Assembly: GCF_000429645.1 (NCBI RefSeq)
Contig: NZ_AUCG01000005.1
Span: forward strand, 1-64,000
DNA: 64,000 bases
From: Niveispirillum irakense DSM 11586
Lineage (GTDB): Bacteria > Pseudomonadota > Alphaproteobacteria > Azospirillales > Azospirillaceae
Reading direction: 5' to 3'
Below, piece after piece: positions 54,531-63,987 of the stretch. A model generated the notes under the pieces. The model worked only from the letters and a program-made list of their open reading frames with translations, was not told the origin of the DNA and did not search any database. Position numbers and translations under genes: made by a program. Numbering within the stretch: position 1 is the first letter of the stretch; each line of letters starts with the position of its first letter.

Positions 54531-55039
54531 CACTTCACCTCTTCGGGCTGGGCGGTCAGTTGCTCGGACAGCTTGCGCAGTTGCGCATCGTCCTGAAGGA
54601 TCTGCTCCAGCAGGTCCTCAAGCTGGGTGGAACGGTCGGCCTTGGTCAGCAGATCGCGGAGCTGGTTGCGGGTTTCCAGCAGTTCGCGCAAGGCCGGCAC
54701 CTGCTGAACGATCTGGCCGGGCTCCATATCCTCAAGGGAGGCGAATTTAAGCTCCACGGCCATTTCACTGCCGTCGCCGGCCAGTTCGTTGGCCACGCGC
54801 AGGCGAAGCTGCGGCGCCATGCGGGCCAGGATGTCGTTGAAATTGTCGCGGTCGATCTGGATGAACTTGCGGTCCTTCAGCGGCTTCACGTCGTCGGACG
54901 GATCGCCGGAGAAATCGCCCAGGACGCCGACGACGAAGGGAAGCTCCTTCTCCACCATCGCGCCATCGGTCTCGACCTCGTACTTGATATGTACCCGGGG
55001 CTTACGGACCCGCTCCAGCTTGTCATGCACACTGGCCAT
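54530..55039 (-). CDS. tssB: T6SS sheath protein TssB (ImpB)
   Basis: 169 residues of the VipA family: [51 protein letters not shown] and [22 protein letters not shown], with a C-terminal helix expected to contact ClpV in expanded/contracted states. Upstream of tssC in the usual order. Confidence 0.96.
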   Translation of the reverse strand: MASVHDKLERVRKPRVHIKYEVETDGAMVEKELPFVVGVLGDFSGDPSDDVKPLKDRKFIQIDRDNFNDILARMAPQLRLRVANELAGDGSEMAVELKFASLEDMEPGQIVQQVPALRELLETRNQLRDLLTKADRSTQLEDLLEQILQDDAQLRKLSEQLTAQPEEVK

Positions 55040-55093
55040 TTCACTTCTCCTGAGAACTAAAGGGTTGGATCAGAGCGTGGTCATCGGGGTGGG

Positions 55094-56230
55094 TCAGGAA
55101 GGGGGCGGCGGCACCCTGATTCCAGCCGCCGTCAGCATGGCACTGCGCACCGCCGGGTCGGCGACCAGTTCAGCCAGCAATTCCGGCAAAGTCATCTGGC
55201 CGCGCCGTACCAAATCCTCGATCGTGTAGGAGATCGGGGAATGCGGCTCGGTACGGCGAAAGAAGCGGCCGATATCCGCCAGCAGGCGCAATGCCTCCTC
55301 CCGGCTGGGAATACCTTCAGGCCCGGTCATGGCCGGCAGAGACGGCGACTGGATCGGGGTGCCGCGTGCATCCGTTTCCAAGATCGAGGCGCTGTTATCG
55401 GCATAGGCCTTCTCCGTTGCTTCCGCCGTCACCTCCTCCTCGGCCAAGCCGGTAAGGTAGAGGGCGGCCCGTTCGATCTCTTCCAGCAGATTGGCGATGG
55501 TGGAGGTGGGAGGACCCTCGGCGCCGCAGCGCTGTAACAGGATCCGATCCAGCGCGGTGAATGCATCGCGGCAGGCGCGGATATCGGACAGCAGCCGCCG
55601 TCGTTCCTCCATCGGTACCTGCGCCATGCGCAGGCGCAGCGTGTCGGGCGTGTCGGGCGCCGGGCGACCGGGGCGTGAGCGGGTATCCGGCGTCTGCACG
55701 GTCCGCTGCGCCAGCTCGAAATGCCAGAAAGCGAAGGGCGCCACACCGGCATCGGTGCGGATCAGCCCCACCTTGCGGATGGGCTGGATCAGGGTGCCTT
55801 CCGCGCCAATGCCGTTCAAACCGGCAACGGCGGCCATACGCACGCCCACACCATCCTCGTCCAGCTCCGGATGCACGCTGTCCCAGTAATCCCCAGCCAG
55901 GCCCGCCAGCAGCCGGAACCCGTCGGCCAGTCCGGCGAAACCGCCCAGCCGTACTGCCGCCTCCACCACCCAGACGGCGATCTCCATATCCTTGGACCGT
56001 TCAGCCAGGACGGTGCTGCCGGTTTCCAGTATCTGCTGCCATTCCTTGGTGGGCGCCTGGGCCTCGTCGTCACTGTCGGCCCGCCGTTCCACGGCGCGCG
56101 CGGTGGCCCGCATGTCCTTTAATTGATAATAGACAGCGTCACCGCCGCCCTGGCTGCGCAGGTCGACACCGCAGGGGGGGCGCTCCCCTTCCACCGGCGC
56201 CAGCAATTTTCCTAGATCGAGAAAGCCCAT
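55094..56230 (-). CDS. tssA: T6SS protein TssA (ImpA)
   Basis: 378 residues with the N-terminal ImpA domain: APVEGERPPCGVDLRSQG, TKEWQQILETGSTVLAERSKDMEIAVWVVEAAVRLGGFAGL and DYWDSVHPELDEDGVGVRMAAVAGLNG. The C-terminal part is helical with Pro/Gly linkers. TssA caps or primes the tail during tube/sheath assembly. The preferred start is ATG 56230, two bases after the kinase gene's stop; GTG 56236 is possible. Confidence 0.9.
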   Translation of the reverse strand: MGFLDLGKLLAPVEGERPPCGVDLRSQGGGDAVYYQLKDMRATARAVERRADSDDEAQAPTKEWQQILETGSTVLAERSKDMEIAVWVVEAAVRLGGFAGLADGFRLLAGLAGDYWDSVHPELDEDGVGVRMAAVAGLNGIGAEGTLIQPIRKVGLIRTDAGVAPFAFWHFELAQRTVQTPDTRSRPGRPAPDTPDTLRLRMAQVPMEERRRLLSDIRACRDAFTALDRILLQRCGAEGPPTSTIANLLEEIERAALYLTGLAEEEVTAEATEKAYADNSASILETDARGTPIQSPSLPAMTGPEGIPSREEALRLLADIGRFFRRTEPHSPISYTIEDLVRRGQMTLPELLAELVADPAVRSAMLTAAGIRVPPPPS

Positions 56231-56232
56231 GC

Positions 56233-57597
56233 TCACCCCCTGCCCCTGGCGAACAGGCCGGAAAGGCGGGATAGCAGGCCGGGTTGGGCGACGGCCGCGG
56301 GATTGTCCAGGGCACGCACCAGTGCCGAGAGGTCGGATGCGCGATGTCTGGGATCGGGATGCAGCATGGATTTCACCACCGGGCGCAGCCGGTCGGGAAC
56401 GGCATCCAGCGGCGGCACGCCGCTGCGGGCTTCCACCGCTTGTTCCATGGTCTGGCCCATGGGCAGCTTCTCGCCGCGTGCGGCGGCAGCGATGACCAGA
56501 CCCAGGCTGTAGATGTCGGACGCCACACCGATGGCCCCGCCATGCATGCCAAGCTGTTCGGGCGAGGCGAAGGAAAATTTGCCGGCAAAATCCAGCCCGT
56601 CGCGTGGCGTCACGCCACCCCGCAGTTCCGCAGCCACCCCGAAATCGATGATCTTGGCAGCCGCCGGATTATCGTCGGGCAGCAGGATATTGTCCGGCGA
56701 CACGTCGCGATGCACCAGACCGGCGGCATGGATGGCGGACAAACCTCCTGCCAGCCGGCGCAGCAGCGCCTCCAATGCCGACAGCCGCAGCGGTCCGCGC
56801 CGAATGAGCTGCGACAGCGACGGCCCATCAACATATTCCAGCAACAGCATGGAACGACCGTCATTGTCGCGGTACAACCCGGCGCAATCGACCACAGCCT
56901 CATGCCGCACCCTGCGCAGCAATCGCCCTTCGGAATGGAACAGCCCGACAATGCGCGGGTCATCGCGATAAGAAGGAATGATCACCTTGATGGCATGATC
57001 GGTCTTCAGGTCGCGGTGGCGGACGCGGTAGATCTCACCCATGCCGCCACGGGCCAACAGGGTACGCACCTTGAACGTGTTCAGCATCACCGCGCCTGGC
57101 GCGAGCGACCAGCCGCTGCTGTCGGGCGGTGCCTCACCGGCCTCATCGTCCCGCCCGTCGATGGATTTGGCAATGTAGCGTTCCAGCACGCCGCGCGCCG
57201 TGCGCAGCAGGTCAACCGTTTCCGCCTCAGCCAACCCGGTGCGCCTGGCCTCCGCCCGGATGGCACCGATCAGGCCGGCAAGATGGGTTTCCACCACCTC
57301 ACGCGTCTTGGCCTTGGCCAGCGGCCCGGGTGTGGCTTTGATGGCGGTGAACTCGACGGGTTCCACCAGCGGGGAGGCGTCCCCAGGCATGCAAAGGGTC
57401 GGTTCGTCGGGAATGACGGGCTTCTGACCCAGCAGGAGGGAGGTTTCCTCGTCCGGGATGACGGGCGGCGCCAGCAGCAGGGACGTTTCCTCGTCCGGCA
57501 CGACGGGTTCACCCAGCATCAGCGAGGTCATCTCGTCGGGAACCTGCTCCATCGGCTGATCCTCCTCCCGCACGGAGGCACGGATAGCTTGGCTCAT
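56233..57597 (-). CDS. T6SS Ser/Thr kinase (PpkA/TagE, ImpN) with N-terminal Thr-motif repeats
   Basis: 454 residues. Kinase domain ~165-430 with the Gly loop ARGGMGEIYR, Lys in HAIKVII, HRDVSPDNILL, DFG (IIDFGVA) and SPEQLG, all intact. Residues 19-70 carry four copies of a P-D-E-x-T motif: VPDEMTSLML, VPDEETSLLL, IPDEETSLLL and IPDEPTLCM, with Thr24, Thr38, Thr52 and Thr67. Threonine phosphorylation by PpkA-type kinases activates T6SS via an FHA-domain protein. A final RGRG tail replaces any transmembrane helix. Coupled to tagF-pppA by ATGA. Confidence 0.88.
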   Translation of the reverse strand: MSQAIRASVREEDQPMEQVPDEMTSLMLGEPVVPDEETSLLLAPPVIPDEETSLLLGQKPVIPDEPTLCMPGDASPLVEPVEFTAIKATPGPLAKAKTREVVETHLAGLIGAIRAEARRTGLAEAETVDLLRTARGVLERYIAKSIDGRDDEAGEAPPDSSGWSLAPGAVMLNTFKVRTLLARGGMGEIYRVRHRDLKTDHAIKVIIPSYRDDPRIVGLFHSEGRLLRRVRHEAVVDCAGLYRDNDGRSMLLLEYVDGPSLSQLIRRGPLRLSALEALLRRLAGGLSAIHAAGLVHRDVSPDNILLPDDNPAAAKIIDFGVAAELRGGVTPRDGLDFAGKFSFASPEQLGMHGGAIGVASDIYSLGLVIAAAARGEKLPMGQTMEQAVEARSGVPPLDAVPDRLRPVVKSMLHPDPRHRASDLSALVRALDNPAAVAQPGLLSRLSGLFARGRG

Positions 57598-59117
57598 GCC
57601 CCCACCTCCCCGGCGGGTTCGGCCGGTTGCTCCATCTTCACCGGCACGGCATCGGCCGGGATATCGACGATGATGGCGGTCAGGTTGTCGGGGGCGCCGG
57701 AGACCAGGATATTCTCCACCAGCGCATCCACCGCCTCACGCGGGGGGAGGCTGGTGATGATCTGGCCGATCTCCGCATCGCGGAGAACCTTGGTCACGCC
57801 ATCACTGCACAGCAGAAACCGGTCACCAGGCTGCAACGTGTCATGCACCATGTCCACCTCCAACCCGTCAGCGGCACCGACAGCCCGGGTTACCAACATC
57901 GTGCTACGCTGGTTGTTCCCCAGCCCGGCGGCAACATGGTCGGAGGTGAGTTGGCGCAACGCCCCATCGCGCAGCAGATAGATGCGGCTATCGCCGGCCC
58001 ACAGGCAGGAGAAGCGGTTGGCGTAGACCAGCAACACGACGGCTGTGGATGCGATCACCGCCTGGTCGTCTAGCAGCCGCGCCCGGTCGCGCAGCATGCT
58101 GTTGGCATCCTTCAGCGCGTCACGGACATCATCCACGAAGCCAGCATAGGAAAGCGGCGGCAGCACGTTTTCCAGGATGTTGACGATGGTAGCGCTGGCC
58201 ACCTCGCCATCGGAATGGCCGCCCAGCCCATCGGCCACGCACCACAGCCCGATCTCCTCGCGCAGCAGCAGGGCGTCCTGGTTCACGGGACGACGGGTGC
58301 CTGGATGGGTACGGCCATGGGCCGGCATCGGTGCCACGGGACGCAGCAGCAGGATCGGCAGAGCGGTCTCGTCCAGATGCAACACACTGTCCGCCGGCCG
58401 CTCCCAGCCCCATTCCTCCCAATGCCCGTCCATGAAGGCGGCGAAGTTCTGCGGAGCTGGCAGGCCGGGCGCGATCAGCAGGGAGGAGGCGACCCGGTCG
58501 GAACCGGTGGTCCACCACAGGCTGAAACTGTTATTAAAGCCGATCAGCACCTGATCCAGCAGCCGTCCATAGGTGTCGGCCAGGGGGCCTCCGCCCTGCC
58601 CTTCCAGCCCAACGCGCAGGCCGTGATTGCCGACCGCACCGCGCGTTGTGTCATAGGGCGGGGCACCCAGGGCCGACAGGGCGTGATCGAATTGCTCGAA
58701 CACGAACCCATCCTCCAGGGAAGACAGCGCCAGGTTCTCCACCTTATCGAACCAGCCGCGCGCCGTCTCGATCAGGCGGATCGGGGCGACGCAGCCTGGC
58801 AGCGGCGCCGCCAGCACCAGCGGGAAATAGCGGCCCACCCGGTCGACGGACGGCATCAGCACGCCGGCTAGCGGCGTCTCGCCGCAAACGCCCGGCCCCA
58901 ACACGAAGCGCCAGATCGGGGTTTCCAGGTAGGAGGGCAGCCAGGCTTCCCCCATCTGGCGGCGCGAGGTGGCGATAGAGGCTTGCAGCCACTCGTCAAG
59001 CGGACGCACCAGCCCCGGCCCCAGCCGGCGCGAGACGAAGTCACCCCGCGCCGGGATCTTGCCGAAGAAACCCGGCTCATGCGCCGAAGCGCCGGTATTT
59101 AGAACGAGGTTGGACAA
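57594..59117 (-). CDS. TagF-PppA fusion: T6SS repressor domain joined to PP2C phosphatase
   Basis: 507 residues. Residues ~15-230 are the TagF/ImpM domain (GFFGKIPARGDFVSRRLGPGLVRPLDEWLQ). Residues ~260-495 are a PP2C phosphatase with metal-binding NQD (RRPVNQDALL), DGLGGHSDGE, AGDSRIYLL, LLCSDGVT and GAPDNLTAII. It should reverse the neighbouring kinase's phosphorylation and repress T6SS. TagF-PppA fusions are known in Agrobacterium. The only good start is TTG 59117, 19 bases inside tssM; no in-frame ATG exists before the conserved domain. Confidence 0.88.
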   Translation of the reverse strand: MSNLVLNTGASAHEPGFFGKIPARGDFVSRRLGPGLVRPLDEWLQASIATSRRQMGEAWLPSYLETPIWRFVLGPGVCGETPLAGVLMPSVDRVGRYFPLVLAAPLPGCVAPIRLIETARGWFDKVENLALSSLEDGFVFEQFDHALSALGAPPYDTTRGAVGNHGLRVGLEGQGGGPLADTYGRLLDQVLIGFNNSFSLWWTTGSDRVASSLLIAPGLPAPQNFAAFMDGHWEEWGWERPADSVLHLDETALPILLLRPVAPMPAHGRTHPGTRRPVNQDALLLREEIGLWCVADGLGGHSDGEVASATIVNILENVLPPLSYAGFVDDVRDALKDANSMLRDRARLLDDQAVIASTAVVLLVYANRFSCLWAGDSRIYLLRDGALRQLTSDHVAAGLGNNQRSTMLVTRAVGAADGLEVDMVHDTLQPGDRFLLCSDGVTKVLRDAEIGQIITSLPPREAVDALVENILVSGAPDNLTAIIVDIPADAVPVKMEQPAEPAGEVGA

Positions 59118-62100
59118 CGGAACTCCCTCAATTCTTTGAGGACCAGGGGATTGAGTGCGGTGCTGGACCGGATCTCGAAAACGGCGTTGTGACCGTCGGC
59201 GGCGAAGGAGACGCGGGCCGTGTCGGTGCCCGTGGCGGAAACCCCGCCCTTGTCGGCCAGCCGGAACAGGGCCCAGGGACCGGTTTGGGTCAGGCCCTGC
59301 GGAGTGCCGGAAGTCGTTTCGAACACCACGCGCGCCACGCCGTCGGCCTCACCCGCCGGCCATTTCAGGCCGGTCGGCCATTGCGGGCCGTGGCGGTACT
59401 CCACCTCCTGCCCGCCGCTGGACAGGCGCACGCCCGTGGCCTTAGGGTCCAGCATTATCGGCGTCACCTGCAGGGTGACATTCGGGGACTGGCCACCATC
59501 GGGGAAGAAAGCGTCGCGGATTTGCGCTGCGTTCTGGAAGGCGACCAGCACAGAGCCGGGAATGCCCAAGCCCGTACCGCCAACGCGGTTCCACTTCCAC
59601 CGTGCGCTGGACGTATCGACCAGCGGTCGCAGGTGGGTGTTGAAGAACTTGTCCATCATGCCGTTGGGCGCGAACAGGCGGGTGAAGTCGCCCACGGAGA
59701 TTTCCGTGTCGGCGCCGGCATCGAACGGGTAGCGGCCCCGCACGGCCCGCCGGCAGAAACCGCCAACCTCCCCACCCCACAGGTTGGCAAGCTGGGCGCG
59801 TGCCCCGCCCACAGACTGCTGCGATATGCCGTCGGAGAAGGCGCCGACCCAGGCAGCCACGGGCTGCGGCAGTTGCGGCACCTGGGCACTCAACCGCTGG
59901 ATCGGCCCGCCGCTGCCTCCGCGTGAGGCGCGGGCATACATGTCAAGCTGACCATTAGCGGGGCCGGAGGCAACCGCACTCAGTTCCTCATAAGCGTTGG
60001 ACAGCAGGCGCAGCAAATCCTCCACGCGGGCGGGCGCGCCATCCACCGGCGTCACGAAATCAGCGATGGGCTGGAAATGCTGGGTGACGCCGTTGGCCCC
60101 GACCGGCACGTTGGCCGCCGCAGCCGCCACGGCCGCCGCATCGTTGGGATCGACGCCGGGTGGCACCGACAGGCGCGTCTCATCCGCCACCGCGCGCAGC
60201 AGCTTCAGCATCGGCATGTCGGGACCGGAGACCATGTTCAGGACGGTGACGGTCTGCTGCACATCTTCCATCGGCACGATGCGGATATCGTTCAGCATCT
60301 CGTCCCAGACCCGGACATAATCGGCGAAGTAGAGTTCCAGGACGCGGGCGCGCACCTGCTCCATCTGCGGGGCGGCCGGACCTTCCTTGTCACCCATCAC
60401 CCAGCTTTGCTCCTGCACCTCCTTCTGCACGGCATCCAGTGCCGGCAGGAAGGCCTTGTAGAAGCCTTCACGGGTGTAGACGCCCGGAATGCCATCATTC
60501 AACGGCTGGCCGGACAGGCGGGTGAAGACACGCTCGCCGGTGCCACCAGCATGGTTGACGGGCAGCCACTGCTTCTGCTGGGCGACGTCGCCGCGCTGGC
60601 GAACCAGGGCGTAGACACGCTCGGCCGGGGTCAGCTTTTCCAGGCTGCGGCGGGACTGGTCGATCAAGTTGGCATCCAACGCGATGGGCGCCAGGTTGCC
60701 GGCCAGCAGGCTGTTCAGATGACGGCCAAGGCTGTCGCGCACCGCCTGGTTGGACGGGCCGGGATAGCGGCTGCTCCAGTCATTGACCATCCAGGTGCGG
60801 ACAGCAGTCGTGTCAAGCGGGCCATGGCTACCCAGCATCAGATAGATGCGCAAGGCGGCGGCGGTGAAATCATCTTCGCCCTGGCGCTCGCGGATCTGGT
60901 TCTGCAACCGGACCAGCAGGCGCGGCAGCAGCAGGCCATTCAGCGCGTTATGATAGGCATTGCCATGTACGGCGGTCAGCTTATCGCCCTGATACAGGCC
61001 GAAGGTCAGCCAGCTACCCGCATCCTTGCCTTCCTCGGTCAGGCCGGTGGGCAAGGCGCGCAGGATGTCCAGCGGCTTGACCACGCGAGGCAGGTCGTCA
61101 TCGGCGACATTCTGCGTCGGGATGCCTTCCACCGCCTTCTCATAGTCGGCCAGTTGCTCGTTGATCTGCGCCACCTGGCGCTCATTGGTGCGATAGCCCG
61201 TGGTCCAGGCGTAGGCCATCACCGCCAGCATCGTGAAGGCCAGGGCATAGGCGGCGATGCGCAGGCGGCGGCGGCGTTCCTCTTCCTTGGGATTGAGGCT
61301 GACGACGGCGGCCTCCGCGAACATCACTTCGCGGAACAGTTTGTTCAGGAAATAGGCGCGGCCCTGGCGGTTATGCGCTGGCAAGCGCACGGGCTCCAGC
61401 CCGAAGGTCGAGGTGATGGTGGCCATCGTCCGGTCAATGGGCATGCCCTGCTGGACCGAACTGGTGAAATAGACGCCACGCAGCAACGGACGGCCATCAT
61501 AGGCGCTGGACCGGAAGATCTCGGTCAAGACTTCCAGCATGGCGTCGCCCAGGCTGGCCACCTGATTGGGGAAGTTGAACACCAGACCGCGGCGGTCGAT
61601 ATCGCTTTCCTGCTGCACCCGTTCGAGCAGCCGTTCGTTCAGGCGCGCGATCAGGGCTTCCAGTTCCTGCGGGAACAGGGTGACAACGCCAGCATTCTCC
61701 GCCGAGCCATCATCCAGCGGATAGGTCATGCCCCAGACCTGCTCACGGTCGGCCTTGCCCAGCCCGTCGAAATATTCAACGAAGCCCGGCACCAGATCGA
61801 CCTTCGTGAACAGCACATAGACCGGCACGCGGATGCCGAAACTGTCATACAGTTCGTTCAGGCGCTGGCGAATGGCACGGGCATGGTTCAGGCGCTCGGT
61901 AGGGTCCGGCGACATCAGGTCGGCCAGGCTGATCACGACGATGGCGCCATTTACCGGCTGGCGGGTGCGATAGGTCTTAAGCAGGTCCAGGAAGCCCAGC
62001 CATGCCTTCTGGTCGGCCTGCGGGTCGCTGTCCTGGGTGGTGTAGCGACCGGCCGTGTCCAGCAGGATGGCTTGGTCGGTGAACCACCAGTCGCAGTTGC

Positions 62101-62647
62101 GGGTGCCGCCGATACCCTTCAGCGGGTCGCGGCCCATGGTGTTGGACAAGGGGAAATTCAGGCCCGAGGTCAGCAGGGCCGTGCTTTTGCCCGAACCCGG
62201 CGGTCCGATCATCATGTACCAGGGAAGCTGGTAGAGATGCGACCGGCCCATGCCGCCGCCACCGGCTTTCTTGCGCAGGGTGGACAAGGCCTCCATCAGG
62301 CGCTCGCGCAACTGGCGCAGCTCATCGGCCGACGTGTCACCGCGTTTGTCGGCCTCCCCCGCCTGGGTCAGGTCGCGCATCATACGGTCATCGGTCTTGC
62401 GGGCCTTGAAATTGACCTGAAGGTTGAAAGCGGCCCAGACGACGAAGATTGCGACACAGGCGACCATGCGCGCCATGTCGCTTTCCAGCGGACGGTAATC
62501 GCCGATAGCCACCAGCGCGCCGAAATACCAGACGATCAGCGCAAAGCCGACGGCCCAGATCAGCGACCAGACCCAGCGCGCGCGAAAGGGGCGGCCCAGC
62601 ATCGACACATAGGGCTGGACCTGCATGGGAAGATATTGGGTGATCAT
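59099..62647 (-). CDS. tssM: T6SS membrane complex protein TssM (IcmF, ImpL)
   Basis: 1182 residues. Two N-terminal membrane helices (~27-50, ~60-80), a cytoplasmic domain with an intact Walker A (GPPGSGKSTALL), a third membrane helix (~470-490, RIAAYALAFTMLAVMAYAW) and a long periplasmic domain. It spans the envelope together with TssJ and TssL. Presence of the Walker A places it with ATP-binding TssM proteins such as that of Agrobacterium. ATG 62647 overlaps tssL stop (ATGA). Confidence 0.95.
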   Translation of the reverse strand: MITQYLPMQVQPYVSMLGRPFRARWVWSLIWAVGFALIVWYFGALVAIGDYRPLESDMARMVACVAIFVVWAAFNLQVNFKARKTDDRMMRDLTQAGEADKRGDTSADELRQLRERLMEALSTLRKKAGGGGMGRSHLYQLPWYMMIGPPGSGKSTALLTSGLNFPLSNTMGRDPLKGIGGTRNCDWWFTDQAILLDTAGRYTTQDSDPQADQKAWLGFLDLLKTYRTRQPVNGAIVVISLADLMSPDPTERLNHARAIRQRLNELYDSFGIRVPVYVLFTKVDLVPGFVEYFDGLGKADREQVWGMTYPLDDGSAENAGVVTLFPQELEALIARLNERLLERVQQESDIDRRGLVFNFPNQVASLGDAMLEVLTEIFRSSAYDGRPLLRGVYFTSSVQQGMPIDRTMATITSTFGLEPVRLPAHNRQGRAYFLNKLFREVMFAEAAVVSLNPKEEERRRRLRIAAYALAFTMLAVMAYAWTTGYRTNERQVAQINEQLADYEKAVEGIPTQNVADDDLPRVVKPLDILRALPTGLTEEGKDAGSWLTFGLYQGDKLTAVHGNAYHNALNGLLLPRLLVRLQNQIRERQGEDDFTAAALRIYLMLGSHGPLDTTAVRTWMVNDWSSRYPGPSNQAVRDSLGRHLNSLLAGNLAPIALDANLIDQSRRSLEKLTPAERVYALVRQRGDVAQQKQWLPVNHAGGTGERVFTRLSGQPLNDGIPGVYTREGFYKAFLPALDAVQKEVQEQSWVMGDKEGPAAPQMEQVRARVLELYFADYVRVWDEMLNDIRIVPMEDVQQTVTVLNMVSGPDMPMLKLLRAVADETRLSVPPGVDPNDAAAVAAAAANVPVGANGVTQHFQPIADFVTPVDGAPARVEDLLRLLSNAYEELSAVASGPANGQLDMYARASRGGSGGPIQRLSAQVPQLPQPVAAWVGAFSDGISQQSVGGARAQLANLWGGEVGGFCRRAVRGRYPFDAGADTEISVGDFTRLFAPNGMMDKFFNTHLRPLVDTSSARWKWNRVGGTGLGIPGSVLVAFQNAAQIRDAFFPDGGQSPNVTLQVTPIMLDPKATGVRLSSGGQEVEYRHGPQWPTGLKWPAGEADGVARVVFETTSGTPQGLTQTGPWALFRLADKGGVSATGTDTARVSFAADGHNAVFEIRSSTALNPLVLKELREFRCPTSF

Positions 62648-63987
62648 TGCGGCGATCCTTCCACCGGGCTGCTGCGCAGGATCACGTCGATGCGACGGTT
62701 CGCTTCGCGACCGGCTTCGTCATCGTTGGAAGCGACGGGTTGGGTATCGGCCATGCCCTGGGCCTTCAGGCGCGCGGGGTCCTTCAGATGGGCGGCGATA
62801 ACCGCCGTCACGGATTCCGCGCGCGCCTGCGACAGGTGCCAGTTGGACGGGAAGCGGATGGTACGGATGGGCACATTGTCGGTATGGCCGGTGATGGTCA
62901 CCTGGCCGGCGCGCGTATCCAGCGCCTGGCCGATGCGGGTCAGCAGCCCGTCGTAACTGCCCTCCACCTGGGCGGAGCCGGACGGGAACATGCCGGCATT
63001 GCGGATGCGCACCACTGTGTCCGTACCCTGTGCCACCACCGACACCAGACCTGCCTTGATCTCTGGCGCCAGGAAGGCGGTGAAATGATCGACATCGCGG
63101 GCCTGGGCCTGCACCGGCGGGGCCGGATCGGCGATCTTGATGCTGGGCGCGCCCGCTGGCGGCAGGGTCGCCATCTTCTCCAGCGTGGCATCGGACTGGC
63201 CGTTCAGCGCGAAGCTGAAACCGGTGGCCATCAGGGTGATGAGGATCAGCATCACCGCCATGACAGTCCAGAACTCGATACCCGGCACCAGCGGCCGGTG
63301 CGGTGCCTCCACCCCACGCCAATGCGGTGCCAGTTCACGCTCCGGTTCACCCCGCAACTGCATCAGCGTGCGGTAGAGATTGTCGCGGATGCGGGAATGC
63401 TCCAGCGCCCCTTGGGCCAGAATGCGCAGCCGTCCCTCGAACCCCAGCGACAGGCAGAGATACATCAGTTCCAGGACATGGGCATTGCTGGCCGCATCCT
63501 TCAGAAGATGGTTCAGTAGGTCGTAGAAACGCTCGCCCCCCGTCACGTCGACATGGAAGGTGATGACCATGCTGGAGCGGGCCCAGGTGCTGCTGGCGCC
63601 CCAGGGCGTGTTCAGCACGACATCGTCCACGGTGGCGCACAGCGCGTAATGCGCGGCGCGCGCCGCCTCCGCCGACACGGGCGTGCCGTGGATGCGCTTC
63701 TCAAAGGTCTTGATCTCGTTGGCCACACGGTCGCGCAGATCGGTGATGTTGGGCTGGCTGGCTGACACCCGCAAACGACGGATCAGGTTCAGGAGCGGCC
63801 CGGCCGCGGCCACCACCGGGTTCAGCCCACCCAGCGTCAGGTCGATCGTATCGCTGGCGGCGAAATCTGACGGCGGCGGCACCACCGGTGCTGTGGCACC
63901 ACCCGACGACGGGCGGCGACCGCCCGGTGTCGGCTTGATGATGGTTTCCTCATGCGTGGTTTGGCCGTAACTGGCATAGCCGGACAT
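62644..63987 (-). CDS. tssL: T6SS membrane protein TssL with C-terminal OmpA-like domain (ImpK)
   Basis: 447 residues. Pro-rich N-terminus, cytoplasmic DotU domain (~45-240, RAAHYALCATVDDVVLNTPWG), one membrane helix (~250-272) and a periplasmic OmpA-type peptidoglycan-binding domain (ITGHTDNVPI and NWHLSQARAESV, matching the N-x2-L-S-x2-R-A pattern). It anchors the secretion apparatus to the cell wall. The start overlaps the stop of a further gene (TGATG) that continues off the right edge. Confidence 0.93.
   Translation of the reverse strand: MSGYASYGQTTHEETIIKPTPGGRRPSSGGATAPVVPPPSDFAASDTIDLTLGGLNPVVAAAGPLLNLIRRLRVSASQPNITDLRDRVANEIKTFEKRIHGTPVSAEAARAAHYALCATVDDVVLNTPWGASSTWARSSMVITFHVDVTGGERFYDLLNHLLKDAASNAHVLELMYLCLSLGFEGRLRILAQGALEHSRIRDNLYRTLMQLRGEPERELAPHWRGVEAPHRPLVPGIEFWTVMAVMLILITLMATGFSFALNGQSDATLEKMATLPPAGAPSIKIADPAPPVQAQARDVDHFTAFLAPEIKAGLVSVVAQGTDTVVRIRNAGMFPSGSAQVEGSYDGLLTRIGQALDTRAGQVTITGHTDNVPIRTIRFPSNWHLSQARAESVTAVIAAHLKDPARLKAQGMADTQPVASNDDEAGREANRRIDVILRSSPVEGSPQ

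Noticed and set aside
60077-62956. 959-codon plus-strand open frame opposite tssM
   Set aside because: Antisense shadow of a well-supported gene, with composition typical of such shadows.
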